From contig NC_063061.1 in NCBI RefSeq assembly GCF_018812025.1, forward strand, positions 36,626,866-36,690,865: a DNA stretch of 64,000 nucleotides. The letters run 5' to 3'. Below are positions 33,959-47,460 of this stretch, in pieces. A program made the translations under genes and the position numbers. The stretch is from Megalobrama amblycephala. Its lineage: Eukaryota > Chordata > Actinopteri > Cypriniformes > Xenocyprididae. The notes beneath the pieces are model-generated. The model was not told the DNA's origin. It ran no database searches and worked only from the letters and a program-made list of their open reading frames with translations. The stretch's first letter is position 1. Each line of letters starts with the position of its first letter.

Positions 33959-34593
33959 TAAGAAGTTTTTAAAGTAAAATCTTGTACGCATACAAATACA
34001 TACAAACACATTTTTGGTGAATATATATTTAATTAATTATGATTATTATGCTATTCACAGTGGAAAACATTCCGCAGATAAATGTTGTAACATCTGCTTC
34101 CGTTTTGATTGTGATGAGGAGAACTGTATGATGTCATGGTAACTTCATATTTCCGTTATTCAACAGTTGTTGTGACTTTTCTTGACTTCCCGCGCGTCTG
34201 TGTCTTGCGACAGTTCCTTCTTTTACAGTAAACAGTCAAACGACCTTCATCTCACAAGGATAGTCTGCACCGTCCGCTCCACCCTGCGTCAAAGTCACGC
34301 CCGCTTGTGCTGTATCAGCGCAGCCCCAGTCAACGCGCCCGGTCGCGCCGCAGTACAAATCCTACTATGGCGAAGAACCGGCTCATGAAAATTAATTGAC
34401 TCGTCTTGACGTTGCTCGGTAACGTTCTTGGAATGTCCGTCACGTAACGTAATTAAATATTCATGAGCACAGCTTTCGGACCTGAGGGAATGCAGATGTG
34501 TTAGATATTTACCTTATTTTATATTGGAAAAGGTTGCTACAAAAATTCAGAAAGAAGGACAAATATCTTTAAAAAAAAAAAATCGTAAAAAAT

Positions 34594-35050
34594 GTAAACA
34601 GTTTAAATCTTTACTTCAAATTATATTTGACCATTAAAGAAGATCAATATAAAATTATATAAAAGGAAATATCACAGGTTAACAACAATATCCAAGATTT
34701 ATCAAATTGGAAAAATCAGTTCTATAGAATAATATGAGGGCTGTTTAACTATTATTCGCATCCAGAAAAAAGTTTGTTTACATAATATTTGTGTGTGTGC
34801 TGTGTATATTAATTTTGTATTTATAAACACATACACATACATGTATATATTTAAGAAAAATATAAAAATTTAGAAATCAATAAATATTTTATATAATTTA
34901 AATTATATATAAATATATACATGTAAATAATTATTAAATATATACACGTAGGTGTATGTGTTTATAAATACAAAATAAATATGCATAGTACATACACATA
35001 TAGTATCTAAAAACAAACTTTTATTTTGGATACGATTAATCACGATATAT
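34594..35050. repeat. Second copy of the duplicated AT-rich block
   Basis: It shares ACCATTAAAGAAGAT, GGAAATATCACAGGTTAACA and ATATGAGGGCTGTTTAAC with 32982-33625 at the same spacing. Confidence 0.8.
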
Positions 35051-35057
35051 ATATATT

Positions 35058-35380
35058 AGGGCTGTCAAACGATTAATCGCATACAAAATAAAAGTTTGAG
35101 TTTGCATAATGTGTGTGTGTGTACTGTGTAATTAATACGTATATAAATACACACAAATTAATGTATATATTTAAGAGAAATATGTTATTTATGTACAAAA
35201 TATTTTTATTTATATATAATATAAATTATCTAAAAATATAAATTAATAAATATACTTGTTAATAGTTCTCAAATATATACATGAATGTGTTTGTATTTAT
35301 ATATACATAATAATTACACACAGTACACCCACATACAAACTTTTAATTTGTATGCGATTAATCGCGATTAATCATTTGAC
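35058..35380. mobile_element. TIR element, GGCTGTCAAACGATTAATCG family
   Basis: GGCTGTCAAACGATTAATCG at the left and GCGATTAATCATTTGAC at the right are inverted ends. Truncated or diverged relatives lie at 33125-33640, 34735-35045 and 36550-36681. Confidence 0.75.
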
Positions 35381-35463
35381 ACACACACACACACATATAT
35401 ATATGTATATATATTAAAAATGTATAAAATATATCTAATTTATAATATATAAATATACTTATA

Positions 35464-35488
35464 TGTGTGTGTGTGTGTGTGTGTGTGT
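35464..35488. repeat. (GT)n microsatellite
   Basis: About 12 GT units. Confidence 0.95.
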
Positions 35489-35869
35489 TACGTAAGATAC
35501 GTAAAATATGTATTTTTATATTATAGCCTTTTAAAATTATTTTTATTTATTTAAAATTATATAAAACTCACTAACTTCACTATAGGTTAGCAAAAATATC
35601 TAAAAATATATATGTATAGAAATGGCAATCAGAATCATAATTAATGAATCAGAGATTTTGAAATAATACTATCTAATGTAATAAACTAACTTTGCAGCGC
35701 TTTGGCACTGTACCCTTTTGTCATGCAAATGAGGCTCCGTTAAATTGAATCGATTCGTCAATCCACCGTCAAACTAGGGCCCGCGGAGTTTCTTTCAGCC
35801 AATCAGGTGAGCCTAACGGGCCAACGTAAAGATACGTCATTAATGTTCATGAGCCGAGCCTTCGCCGAT

Positions 35870-36071
35870 CCTTCGCTGTAGTAGGATTCGAAGAAGACGA
35901 GTCCCGGGAGGTGCAGCTGACGCGTATTCCTGGGCGTGGTTTAGCCGCGTTCCTCAACTCTTTCCTCGGGCTGCGGAGTGTGAGGCAGCCGCTGTGGAAC
36001 CGTGGACCGGAGGAAAGACATGTATCAGTTATGCGCCACAGGAGCCAGAGATCCACTCAGTAACGAGGCCG
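35870..36071 (+). other. lrrc8a: Probable untranslated first exon and CpG-rich promoter of lrrc8a
   Basis: A GC- and CpG-rich block stands out from AT-rich surroundings and ends in a strong donor, G|GTGAGTTG, at 36072. The next plausible acceptor on this strand with coding support is at 49301-49302, before the lrrc8a start. The transcription start is not determined. The exon contains an ATG at 36020-36022 that opens a short upstream frame. Confidence 0.5.
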
Positions 36072-36549
36072 GTGAGTTGCGCAGATGTGTGTGTTTCTCA
36101 GGGGTTTGAGTGTGTTCAGGGTGTGTTCGACAACACAAAAGGCTTTTAGCAGACCAGCAAGACAAGCTTTAATTTTCCACCCACGGAAAACCATTAAACT
36201 GCAGGCCAAGGACTGAGTATGTGCGCTTAACTTTGTGTGTCTTGAGCTAGTCTATAAATTAATGAATTATTGTGTTTGTGTGCTTGTGATTTTTGACTAT
36301 ATTCCAGTGGTTGTGTCTATACGTGGTTCTGATCTGATTAATATAACATATCATGTAATTTTATAGGGCCCCTTTAAACTAGAGGATTTCAAAGTGGGGT
36401 TTGCATGGGAGCACTAAGGGGTCCAAGCAAAAGTTCAGAGAAAAACTGTGTAAAATAAATAAACAAAAAAACTAACTAAATAAAATTGCCTTAAATAAAT
36501 AACAAAATGGTTAAAATAAATAAATAATAAATTATATAAAATATAAATA

Positions 36550-36679
36550 AATATATTTGTAAATATTTCTCAAATATATATATACATGAATGTGTTTGTA
36601 TTTATATATACATAATAATTACACACAGTACACCCACATACAAACTTTTATTTTGTATGCGATTAATCGTTTGACAGCC

Positions 36680-36748
<69 letters not shown>
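36550..36748. repeat. Truncated GATTAATCG element joined to (AT)n
   Basis: The right part of the element at 35058 is repeated up to GACAGCCC, then a pure AT run fills 36683-36748. It lies in lrrc8a intron 1. Confidence 0.85.
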
Positions 36749-36754
<6 letters not shown>

Positions 36755-37044
36755 GTGTGTGTACATGTATATCTAATTTATAATATATATAAGTGCTAGA
36801 ATAAATAAGAAATTAAATAATGCATCTAACAGAAGAGTACCATAGGAATAGAATAGAGTATAAAGTATAAATTGGTTCTTTATACATAAAAATATATAGT
36901 TGCCTTTTAAATTTTAGGATGGGGGTCCCTTGCATAAGAACGATGGCATCTAAAAGATTGAAAGACTCTGAACAAATAGGGCTAGTGATAAAAATACAAG
37001 TGTTTTTCTCCACTTACTGTAGTAATGGATTGATTTTGGGACAC

Positions 37045-37160
37045 TCTCTGCTGGGTGTGTTGTGGGTTAGTGGTTAAAAATGTAGGCTAGTAACCTGTTG
37101 GTTGTAGGTTTAAACCTCAGAATGGGTGTACCGCCATTGTGCAACTGAGAGGGTCTGTTT
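37045..37160 (+). mobile_element. tRNA-derived SINE head (tentative)
   Basis: TTAGTGGTTAAAAATG and TTGTAGGTTTAAACCTC lie at the spacing of Pol III A and B boxes. The B box is diverged. It does not form an intact tRNA cloverleaf. Confidence 0.4.
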
Positions 37161-37959
37161 TTCACACAAAGCTGCCGTATCACTTCAGAAAATAGCACAG
37201 AAGTGGCTACTTTTATTGTGCTTTTTCCATCATTTGCATCCTGTAACATGATGTTTGCTTTGGGTGAGGGTTCGATTTTGATCCTAAGGGCGAGAGATAT
37301 GTGCGTTTTGAACAAGTGCAGGCCTGATGTTTTGTCTCCATGCGTGTGGAGATGTCTTTTCAGCATGCGTTCCAGGAAGCATGGTTTATCTGAGCAGGAC
37401 ACACCCGTAATTGACTGGCTGCAGTGTGGGGTGTAAAACCCAAAGCCTGCATGTCTGTGGGACGCCATACGCCCCCATAAACTCATCAAATGCCCTTTTC
37501 TAGTATCTGTGAATGAGTCAAATGCCTCAGAACAAAGGGAATGAATACAGACTGATGTCTGATTGTGAATGATTCAATCTTTTGAGTCGGATCTCTGAGT
37601 TAATTGGTGTATTTGCAGTTCTTGAAATGATTCATTCCCATTACAAGGGATCAGTAAGATTTAAGTTCAAACGAACAGCATTTATCTGAAATGGAAATCT
37701 TTTGTAACTTTGTAAATGTCTTTGCTGTCACTTCTGATAAATTTAACGCATCCTTTCTGAATTAAAGTATTAATTTCTTAAACAAAAAAAATTGTACTGA
37801 CCCCAAACTTTTAAACGGCGCTGTATAATGTTACAAAAGCTTTTATTTCAGATAAATGCTGTTCTTTTGAACTTTCTACTCATCAAAGAATCCTAAACAA
37901 TTTTTTCACTGACAATAATAATAAATGTTATAATAAATTGTGCAGCAGGTCATCATATC

Positions 37960-38078
37960 AGAATGATTTCTGAAGGATCATGTGACACTGAAGACTGGAG
38001 TAATGATGCTGAAAATTCAGCTTTGATCACAGGAATACATTACGTTTTGGAATATATTCACACAGAAAACAGTTATTT
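37960..38078 (+). repeat. Dispersed GATCATGTGACACTGAAGAC repeat, split by the next element
   Basis: The family sequence runs to AACAGTTATTTTA, where the element at 38079 begins. Confidence 0.75.
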
Positions 38079-38940
38079 TAAAGGTAAAATATGTAGGATT
38101 TTTGGATTAAAATATCCAAAAACCACTAGAACAGTGTTATATATTTTGTTGACTTGTGTACTTACATTATCCCAGATGTTTCCAAGAATGTAGAAACCAT
38201 GGAAACACCAAAGACGCTTTAATATATTATATGTTTTAATAGACAAGGGAACAACTGTTTGGATACATTTATAGACAGAAAACGAATCATTGTTATATAG
38301 CTCAACACGTTTAGTCTTACTGTTTAAATCTAATTTTCTTGATTTTCCGCGAGTACCATGCTTTACCATGCCTCAGAGAAAAACACTTTTTTTCAAGTAG
38401 CTAACATAGCATAATCAGATGCAGCTTGATTTTTAGTAACAGTAATACAGCATTTTCTCCATCATATAATACGTTTGTATTTAATTGCATGCCATTTATC
38501 AGCACAAGCCATGCAGCAATTATTAATATGACATTCTAAAATCGATCTATCTTACTGCAGTGTGTAACAGTGTCTCACAGCAGCCGCAGAGCGAACAGCG
38601 CTGCTTTACCCACATACGGTTGACTGGAAGAAGCGGAAACGGAGACTGTGGCATAATAAAAGTCCCACTGCTCTCCATACGTGTGTCGCACTTGTCTCTC
38701 ATTAGCAATCGCTCCAGCGGCCTTGTTTCAGCTCCCACAACACTCGTCCTGCTCTGCTTCATACTACAGTAACGTTAATAATCGCATCCATGAACATGAT
38801 TTCTGCCCAAGTCCCGTCCTGATTCTTTTCCGCCGGCTGTGAGGTGAGGACAACATCTCCCATGATTCCGCGCCTTTTGAATATGCTTTTGAATAGGCGA
38901 CCTCTAGCTGCAAAAATTTTACATACTGTGTCATGTCAAA
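38079..38940. mobile_element. TIR element, AAAGGCACAATATGTA family
   Basis: It begins TAAAGGTAAAATATGTAGGA and ends near ATTTTACATACTG. The inside matches 61319-62151 and the reverse of 47661-49188 (CATAATAAAAGTCCCACTGC; GCGACCTCTAG). Confidence 0.75.
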
Positions 38941-40149
38941 AATCAGTTAATGAATCTGAGATTTTTAATTAATTAAATAAAAAAGCTGTCTAATGTAACA
39001 AACTCACTCTACAGTGCTTTTTGTGAGGAACAGACCATAATTTAGGTCATTGCTCACTGAAAATTTTGAAATCTGCCCTTGATCTCTTTGGCATGTTTGT
39101 GGGAGAAATGTATCTGATTTGTGAATGAATCATTCTTTTGTTTCTGATCTTTTCAGTGAATTTGTTTTATTCCAGTTCTCAAAACTAGATGATTCATTGA
39201 CAAATGAATCGGATTAATCAGGTTCCTGAGTTGACTCTGTTAGGCCTTCTCCCATAAAACGTCCATTACTTCCATGCATTTTGTTTTTACAAACTAAGAG
39301 ATAAGAGCTTTTTATTTCACTTTCCACGGCTGAAAGTGTGGTTTCATACCAAAATGCATGTTTAATTGCTTTGAGTGGTTGAAACTCCATCAGTATAGCA
39401 CTTTAGAGTCAGTCTTTCTGGCATGTAGATGCAGGTAGTTTGAATTAGTGGCGAGAAATAGCAAGTGTTAATTTCAGTGTCATTATGTGAAGCCCTTTCA
39501 GCAGAGGAGCCATAGGATTTCAACACGTAAAGACAATTTGACATGTTAAAACCTCAATTCTGACTCTGTATCTCAGTATGTTGTTCAGCTCTTTTGGACA
39601 GACTGTGATGGTTAGAGATGATGTGTTTGGGTGATGTCTGTCTTTAATACCAGCCGTTAGCAGCAGATGGGGACAGTATGCCCTTGGGGGAACTAAACGG
39701 AGAGCGAATTAAACAACAGACCCTTTGTGTGTGTTTGCGAGACGCACCTGGATTTCACGGGACCCAGGACAAAATGTTGTACGGAAGAAGACTTTATTTC
39801 ATGTGTTCACTATTGGACTTTAAAAGCATGTAATAAGTTAAAACAGGTCATATATACTCATGAGATATTGTCAATAATATGATTTTTCTTTCAGAAAGGC
39901 GTCAGAATAGTTGTAGAGAGCTCTAAGTACTGATGATCTGTAACGTGTTGTGCAGTTTTTCCAAAATAACAAAATATCCTTTAATGTGAGGATATAAATA
40001 TGCATAAATTGGAAATAAATTGCAAATGTAGACACTGCAAACCCGCATTAGGAGAAAGTACATCTTTAAAGTGCTATTGTAGTCTTGAACCCTCCAGTGC
40101 TGTCCACAAAAACAAACCTCTTTCTATCTGCCTTCATTTTTTTCTAGAT
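38941..40149. other. lrrc8a intron 1, no feature seen
   Basis: No exon, repeat boundary or RNA gene is supported on either strand in this stretch. Confidence 0.4.
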
Positions 40150-42230
40150 AACTAATTATAGAAGGTTTTTTGCCATATAATGAACAAGATGTTCCACTAT
40201 AGAAGGTTCTTTCCCATATACTGATCAAGATGTTCCACTATAGAAGCTTCTTTCCCATATAATGATCAAGATGTTCCACTATAGAAGCTTCTTTCCCATA
40301 TAATGATCAAGATGTTCCACCATAGAAGCTTCTTTCCCGTATAATGATCAAGATGTTCCATTATAGAAGCTTCTTTACCATATACTGATCAAGATGTTCC
40401 ACTATAGAAGTTTATTTCCCATATAATGATCAAGATGTTCCATTATAGAAGCTTCTTTCCCATATAATGATCAAGATGTTCAACTATAGAAGGTTCTTTC
40501 CCATATAGTGATCAAGATGTTCCATTCTAGAATGTTCTTTGCCATATAATGATCAAGATGTTCCACTATAGAAGCTTATTTGCCATATGGTGATCAAGAT
40601 GTTCCACTATAGAAGGTTCTTTGCCATATGGTGATCAAGATGTTCCACTATAGAAGGTTCTTTGCCATATAGTGATCAAGATGTTCCATTCTAGAATGTT
40701 CTTTGCCATATAATGATCAAGATGTTCCACTATAGAAGCTTATTTGCCATATGGTGATCAAGATGTTCCACTATAGAAGGTTCTTTGCCATATAGTGATC
40801 AAGATGTTCCATTCTAGAATGTTCTTTGCCATATAATGATCAAGATGTTCCACTATAGAAGGTTCTTTCCCTTAGAGTGATCAAGATGTTACACTATAAA
40901 TGTTTTTTTGCCATATAGTGATCAAGATGTTACACTTTAGAAGGTTCTTTGCCATATGGTGATCAAGATATTCCATTCTAGAATGTTCTTTGCCATATAA
41001 TGATCAAGATGTTCCACTATAGAAGCTTATTTGCCATATGGTGATCAAGATGTTCCACTATAGAAGGTTCTTTGCCATATAGTGATCAAGATGTTCCATT
41101 CTAGAATGTTCTTTGCCATATAATGATCAAGATGTTCCACTATAGAAGCTTATTTGCCATATGGCGATCAAGATGTTCCACTATAGAAGGTTCTTTCCCT
41201 TAGAGCGATCAAGATGTTGCACTATAAATGTTTTTTTGCCATATAGTGCTCAAGATGTTACACTTTAGAAGGTTCTTTGCCATATGGTGATCAAGATATT
41301 CCACTAAATACGGTTCTATATAGTGGTCAAAACGGTTCATATAGTGGTCAAGATGTTCCTCCTATAGAAGGTTTTTTCCCATATAGCGAGTAAGATGTTC
41401 CTCCTATAGAAGGTTTTTTCCCATATAGCAAGTAAGATGTTCCTCCTATAGAAGGTTTTTTCCCATATAGCGAGTAAGATGTTCCTCCTATAGAAGGTTC
41501 TTTCCCATATGGCGAGTAAGATGTTCCTCCTATAGAAGGTTTTTTCCCATATAGCGAGTAAGATGTTCCTCCTATAGAAGGTTCTTTCCCATATAGCGAG
41601 TAAGATGTTCCTCCTATAGAAGGTTCTTTCCCATATAGCGAGTAAGATGTTCCTCCTATAGAAGGTTCTTTGACATATAATGATCAAGATATTCCACTAT
41701 AGAAGGTTCTTTGCCATATTTAATGATAAAGATGTTCCACTTTAGAAGGTTTGTTGCTATATAGTGATCAAGATATTCCACTACAGAAAGTTCTTTGCCA
41801 TATAATGATAATAATATTACACTGTAGAAGGTTCTTTGCCATATAGTGATCAAGATGTTCCACCATAGAAGGTTATTTGCTATATTAGTGATCAAGATGA
41901 TCACTATATGGAAAAGAACCTTCTATACTGGAACAATATGTTCCACTATAAAATATTTTTTGCCATATAATGAACAATATGTTCCACTATAAAAGCTTCT
42001 TTGCCATATAATGATCGCAATGTTCTTCTATAGAAGTTTCTTTACGATATAGTGATCAATGCGATCACTATATGGAAAAGAACCTATACTGGAACAGTAT
42101 GTTCTGCTATAAATGTCTTTGCCAAATAATGGTCAAGATGTTTCAGTATAGAAGATTCTTTTTCATATATAGTGATCGGGATGTTCCATTATAGAAGTTT
42201 TTTTTTTGCCTTAAAGCGATTTAGCAGTTC
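40150..42230. repeat. Minisatellite of 41-42 bp units, about 50 copies
   Basis: The unit contains ATGTTCCACTATAGAAG, TTCTTTGCCATATA and TGATCAAG. Units are 41 bp over most of the array; a block at 41350-41680 has eight very similar 42-bp units (TCCTCCTATAGAAGG, CATATAGCGAGTAAG). Two units near 41899-41933 and 42061-42095 are inverted. It lies in lrrc8a intron 1. Confidence 0.95.
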
Positions 42231-45200
42231 CACCAGAAGACATTCTGTCATATTCTGATCTAGAGGTCTCACAATGAAGGTCCTGTTGTATTTTGTCAAC
42301 CATATCTTGTGCTGTATTTGTCGTGACAACTCAGGGGAGCACACACTGTAGTGCATATAAATCTAACAGTCTGTTATTATGACACAATGTTCAGATTCAG
42401 AGAAGTAGGAACAAACACAGAGAATGCAGTTTCTGTCTTAGTAGCTTGTTCCAGCTTTCCTGCTGATAAAGGTTTTTTTTTGTCAGCTAGATGACGTTGC
42501 TTTCTAGAGGTTATGAGAGTAGTGAATGCCACTTACTTTGTGAAAGTATTTATAACATTAATTTACATTTATGAGGGAAAGAATTGAGGTATTTTTGCTA
42601 TATGAAGTATTACCCTCATTATTATGATGAGGAATGGGATGTTTAGTGTGGAAGCCAGAACGCTGAGGGAAAATGTCAAGTGTAATTACATTCAAAGAAA
42701 GAGGCTTTTATCTCAAGCGAGCACGCGATAAACGAGGAGAATGTGTGTGTACACTTTCATGGCTTTGCCAAAGATTATTGTGATGGAACAGACGTCTCAT
42801 GGACGGCCAACGCTGGTCTAGACTGGATCAGTAGACAGTGTGAGGAGCCGGACGGAGACAAACACCCTCAGAGGGCCTTGTGTTAAAACAACACATCTCC
42901 AATCACTCCTAAAGGAAAGAAGCTGATCCTCAATGCACACACACAGGCGGCATCTTCTGTTTACTTTCTGAAGGATATGAGGAAATTGCCTGTTTAGAAG
43001 ACGCTTTTGAAATACTTGAAGTTTAGTAAAGTGCTTCCAGCTTTGCAAAGAAGGCGGTTGTGTGTGCGTACAAAGGTTTGTGTTTGTTAATTGTTAATAG
43101 ACTTTCAGCTGAGACCCATGAGACACCTTTTATATGTGCATTTTGATTTTCAGAGGAATATTTCACCCAAAAAAAAATGAATTCCCTCATTATTCACTTC
43201 ATTTGCATTGTGATGAGCACATATGACTGACTGAGAGATGGATAGGAAAATTATCTGCAAATCACATGGTACATTTTCTTAAATATAGTGCACAAATGGA
43301 GCTTGAAAACCCCAGTATGTTGTAACTTTCATTATACAGGAAAGAGGTGGGGAATAAAGATAATAACAGTCATTTGAGTCTGTAAATATGGACAAAATTG
43401 TCATTTTGGGTGAATTTTATTTCTGTTTTCCTGCTTTTCAGAATGATTTTGTCCTACAAGTGTTATATTCTTCTTCAGCACATATTTAGTGTGCCTTTCT
43501 TTTTCCCCAAAGGACTGTACCAACTATGGTGTTTGTGGGTTATTTATCTGCGGAGCATCTGAATGCAAGTGTGAATGGTGTGTGAATGGTTGGTTGTAGA
43601 GTGTAAGTATATGTTTTTATCTTTGTGTGAATCATGTGTGAATATTCAGACAGTGTGTGTTTGGGAGATAGGGAGGCGTTAATGTAAATAGGGTGTTGTA
43701 AGTATTTGCCAAGGAATTGCTTTAGGGTTTCAGCATATAGTTTTAGCATATTGCTCATAGGGTGTTTTGCATGGTTGCTTACTGGTTTATGTTGTAATAG
43801 TTAACTAAAACTGTTAAAATTTGTTTTTTGTTCACTGAAATAAAATTTTAAAAAGTTAGGCACAATATGTAAGATTTTTGGATTAAAATATCCAAAAAAC
43901 ACTAGAACAGGGTTATATATTTTGATATAAATGAAAATTAAAATTAAAATTTCATATAGCAATAAAAGCTAATTCAAAATATTAGTATATACTATAATAG
44001 TATATAAATATTACTAAAATAACACTTACTAGGGTCGGGTATCATTGGAATTTTAGCAATTCCAATTCTGCTTATCGATTCCCAGTTTCCCAGTTTTAAT
44101 TCCAATATGGTAAAAAAAAAAAAAAAGTTAAACATGATTTAGATATCAAACATATTAATTCTGTATCTTTTTGCAAAACATTCTGTTGCAGCTGAATAAC
44201 ATGAACAAAAATCTGCAGCCTAAAGAACAACTAACTAATAAACTAGACTAATATTAATTTTTAAACATTATTAAAGACAAGTATACAGTCAGTAATACAA
44301 TAAGAACAAATAAGCAAATTAGATCAAATGTAAGATAACACTGCATAATTCTCTTTCCCAGTTTATGAAGTTTAAGTTTATGAAAATGTAAAATGTAAAA
44401 ATATAATATTTTATATAAAATATATTTTACAAAACATGTTTTAATTTGTGTTCCAAATTTCAGGTTGATATCTCAAAAAATGAGCTTTCAGTAAAATTTT
44501 GTTTGGCCACAGTACCAAACTTTGCACTAGATGACAACCAAGCTCCATTACTGACCATATAAGGGTGCCTCCATTTCCATATATGGTTTGACTGATCTGA
44601 ACCTATATTTCCATAATTTTCATACAATTTATGAAGTAGACATCCTATTCAGAATTAGTATGGGCAATTTGGCAGGATGTGGCACGTTATAGCTCACCGC
44701 CACATCACAAATGGCAAATCTATAATTTTTTTTCTTTATATTTAAAACATTTTCAGACCTTTTTTTCTCAAAACATTGAATGGATGTTATCTTTTGAACT
44801 CTTGGCATGAAAACAAACTGAGGTTTCTACCAATGTTCATCGCTATTTCAAAATAAAGGTCTGAACACACCTTATGAGTATGAAAATATTCTTGTTACAG
44901 GTTGATAAATTACTGCTGTTCTATAATTTATTTTGAAAATCAGTCACCAAATATGACAACTAGAGATTGTAAGCTTTCAAATGATACATGGTTTGTCAAG
45001 ATTAGTTTAGGTTTAGTATAGGATAGGACTTTTTATATTAAGTATCTGATTCCAGAATTGGAGTCCAAAATTCTTGTCCGAAATTTCTGCTCATTAAAAA
45101 ATAAATATGACGTCACGTTGTGTCAATCACGTTTACACACACACACACACACATGTTGCCTCCGAAACTTTCATCCGTCATAAAAAATTCAGGATCGGTT

Positions 45201-47185
45201 TCAATTTTCTGCATTTTGAGAGGTGTTTTGACAATTCAAAGCCATTTTAGCCTGTTTTGCTATTTTTTTTCTCACAACGTATTAATTAATACGCATCAGA
45301 CTCAGTGTGCAAGGTTTCTGTGTGTAGGACTTTTATAGTGATGTTCTATTCTCTAGAAATTACTTGAGCCTTTGAGAGTTTTTGCTCTTTGAGTAAAGTA
45401 ATAGCACACCTCTAGAGCTGCAGACATGCATTTTAAGCAGACACAGGGTGTTTCATATACATATGGATATTTGCATATGAGTACATGCATCCAAATAGCT
45501 TTAAGTAGTTTAACTAAATAAACCACATAATGTAAGATTTTAAAGCATCTCATCTTAAACCATTACAGGATGTTTTGAAACAGAGGTGCTCTAGTAACTT
45601 GGAATCGTTTCAGCCCAACGTGGAATTTTTACAAGGTCTCCCAATAAACAATTGCTGGGGCCTTTTCTGCATTTTCACTCCAGCTCCTGAATGCCAAACG
45701 GAAAATTCCCAGCCTTTCCGAGTCTAAGTATAGACGTTAGTCGGGGTGATTCTCAATTTATACTGAGTCACTGATTCCAGACTCTTCATCGAGCACACGC
45801 ATACGGCCCACACAAACACTTGTTTGGTGTCTGTAGTCGTCTAAATCCTGGAATGATTGATTTTGAGCGGGAAATTACGGGCTGTCTGACTGGATGCCTC
45901 ATTAAATCGCCGTTTCTTTGTTCATCTCTTCTTCACTTGTGTTCTCTCTCTCCTGTCTCGCTCCCATTAGCCTTTTTCCCCAGCTAATAAACTCACCAGC
46001 TCTTTCTTTTTCTCCCGTCCCTCCTCTCCTTCTCTCCTCCCCTTTTTATTTTGGTCTGTTACTCAAACAAGGCTTTCGTTTGACTTGAAATGTAGTGCTC
46101 AAATCATATGGACTATTATATGGTGATTTTGGACTATATCATGGCTAAAGTGTGTGTGTGTGTGTGTCCGTCCATCCTTTGATGTGAATCATTACTTTTT
46201 AGCTTTCATTCTTGCACAATCATTAAACCTCCCAGAGAGGTTTCGCAGTCATATAGTCATGGGGCTGTGTCCTAATTCACATGCTTATGCACTAAAAATA
46301 TGTATTTCTTTAGCGTTGCCAAAATACTACCCTGATTGCTTCTGCAAGTAAACATGTAGCTACAATACAAGTCTCTTGTTACTTTTACATAATCATAATA
46401 AAAATATCCTTATTTTGCTTTTTTAGGTTCATACGCTGCTGCTCAAAAGTTTGGGGTCGATAAGATTTTTATTTGAAAAAATAATGCATTTTTATTTAGC
46501 AAGGATGCAAAAAATTGATCAAAAGTGACGTTATAATTATTTTTTTGAGGAATAGGAATGCTCAAAGCATGAATGGATGCAAACTTTAAAAATCCATCAT
46601 AAATATTATTTCATCGGGTGCTTTTGGCATCCTGTTTTCAGCATACAATGATTGGGACATACTTTTTTTGTCCGGACTATAGCAGACAGCAGCTGTTGTC
46701 AATTCTGAGATCCAATCTAGGAACCCTAATGATGTTGTGCCAGTCGCCATAAAGAAACCTCGGGGCATAAATGGCCTTTATAAGCCAAGCATGCATCTGA
46801 AATGAATGCTAAAATTAGGTACAACTTTGAATTTGTGTGCGTGCATGTGGTTAATGGAGTTTTCTTGTCCTGTGTAACTGTACTCCCACAAACACTGCAC
46901 AGCACAAGATGTTTTGCTGACTCATTTCAGCCACTTCCCATGTCCATGATCTGAGCTTTGACTCACAGCTACTGTAAGGAAAAGAATAAATGACAGGCTT
47001 GGAAAGTGAAACCCTGAGTGTGAAGTGAAACGGGCAGCAGACAGAACAAGGTTAAAGGTCATTATAAAACATGCATTTTTCTCAGAGTTTATTAAGAGAT
47101 CTTCAGCGTGAAATCAAAACGGCCTCTTCTATTACTTTCTTCTGTTTACTGTCTTAACACTTCTGGTCTTTCTGTGAACATCTTA
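42231..47185. other. lrrc8a intron 1, mostly unremarkable
   Basis: A fragment of the AAAGGCACAATATGTA element lies at 43857-43925 and a short (AC)n run at 45136-45152. A T/C-rich tract fills about 45925-46055 (TCTCTCTCCTGTCTCG type). No exon is supported. Confidence 0.45.
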
Positions 47186-47460
47186 AAGGGATAGTTGACC
47201 CAAAAATGAAAATTATCCCATAATTTACTCATCCTCATGCCATCTTAGGTGTATATGATTTGATCTTCTTTCAGACGAACACAATCGGAGTTATATGAAA
47301 AATGATCCTGGCTCTTCCAAGCTTTATAATGGCATAAAATAGTGCCTGAATGTTTAAAGCCCAAAAAAGCACATTGATCCATCATAAAAGTAATCCATAT
47401 GACTCCAGTGGGTTAATAAAGGCCTTCTGAAGCGAAGTGATAGGTAGAAATTACCTTTTG
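47186..47460. repeat. Partial element, GGGATAGTTGACCCAAAAAT end
   Basis: The end sequence is related to the foldback family at 30525-31729; only one terminus is seen here. Confidence 0.6.

Noticed and set aside
34182..34388. 68-codon frame in the dnlz-lrrc8a spacer
   Set aside because: GC-rich but without homology, splice sites or a good start context; treated as spacer.
37067..37489. 140-codon minus-strand frame in lrrc8a intron 1
   Set aside because: No recognisable domain, low-quality composition, overlaps a SINE-like stretch and lacks splice or promoter support.
41337..41687. 116-codon repetitive frame as a gene
   Set aside because: It is generated by 42-bp minisatellite units, has no splice or start context and is broken on both sides by 41-bp units.
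40150..42230. CRISPR-like array
   Set aside because: Units follow each other without unique spacers and the host is a vertebrate; it is a minisatellite.
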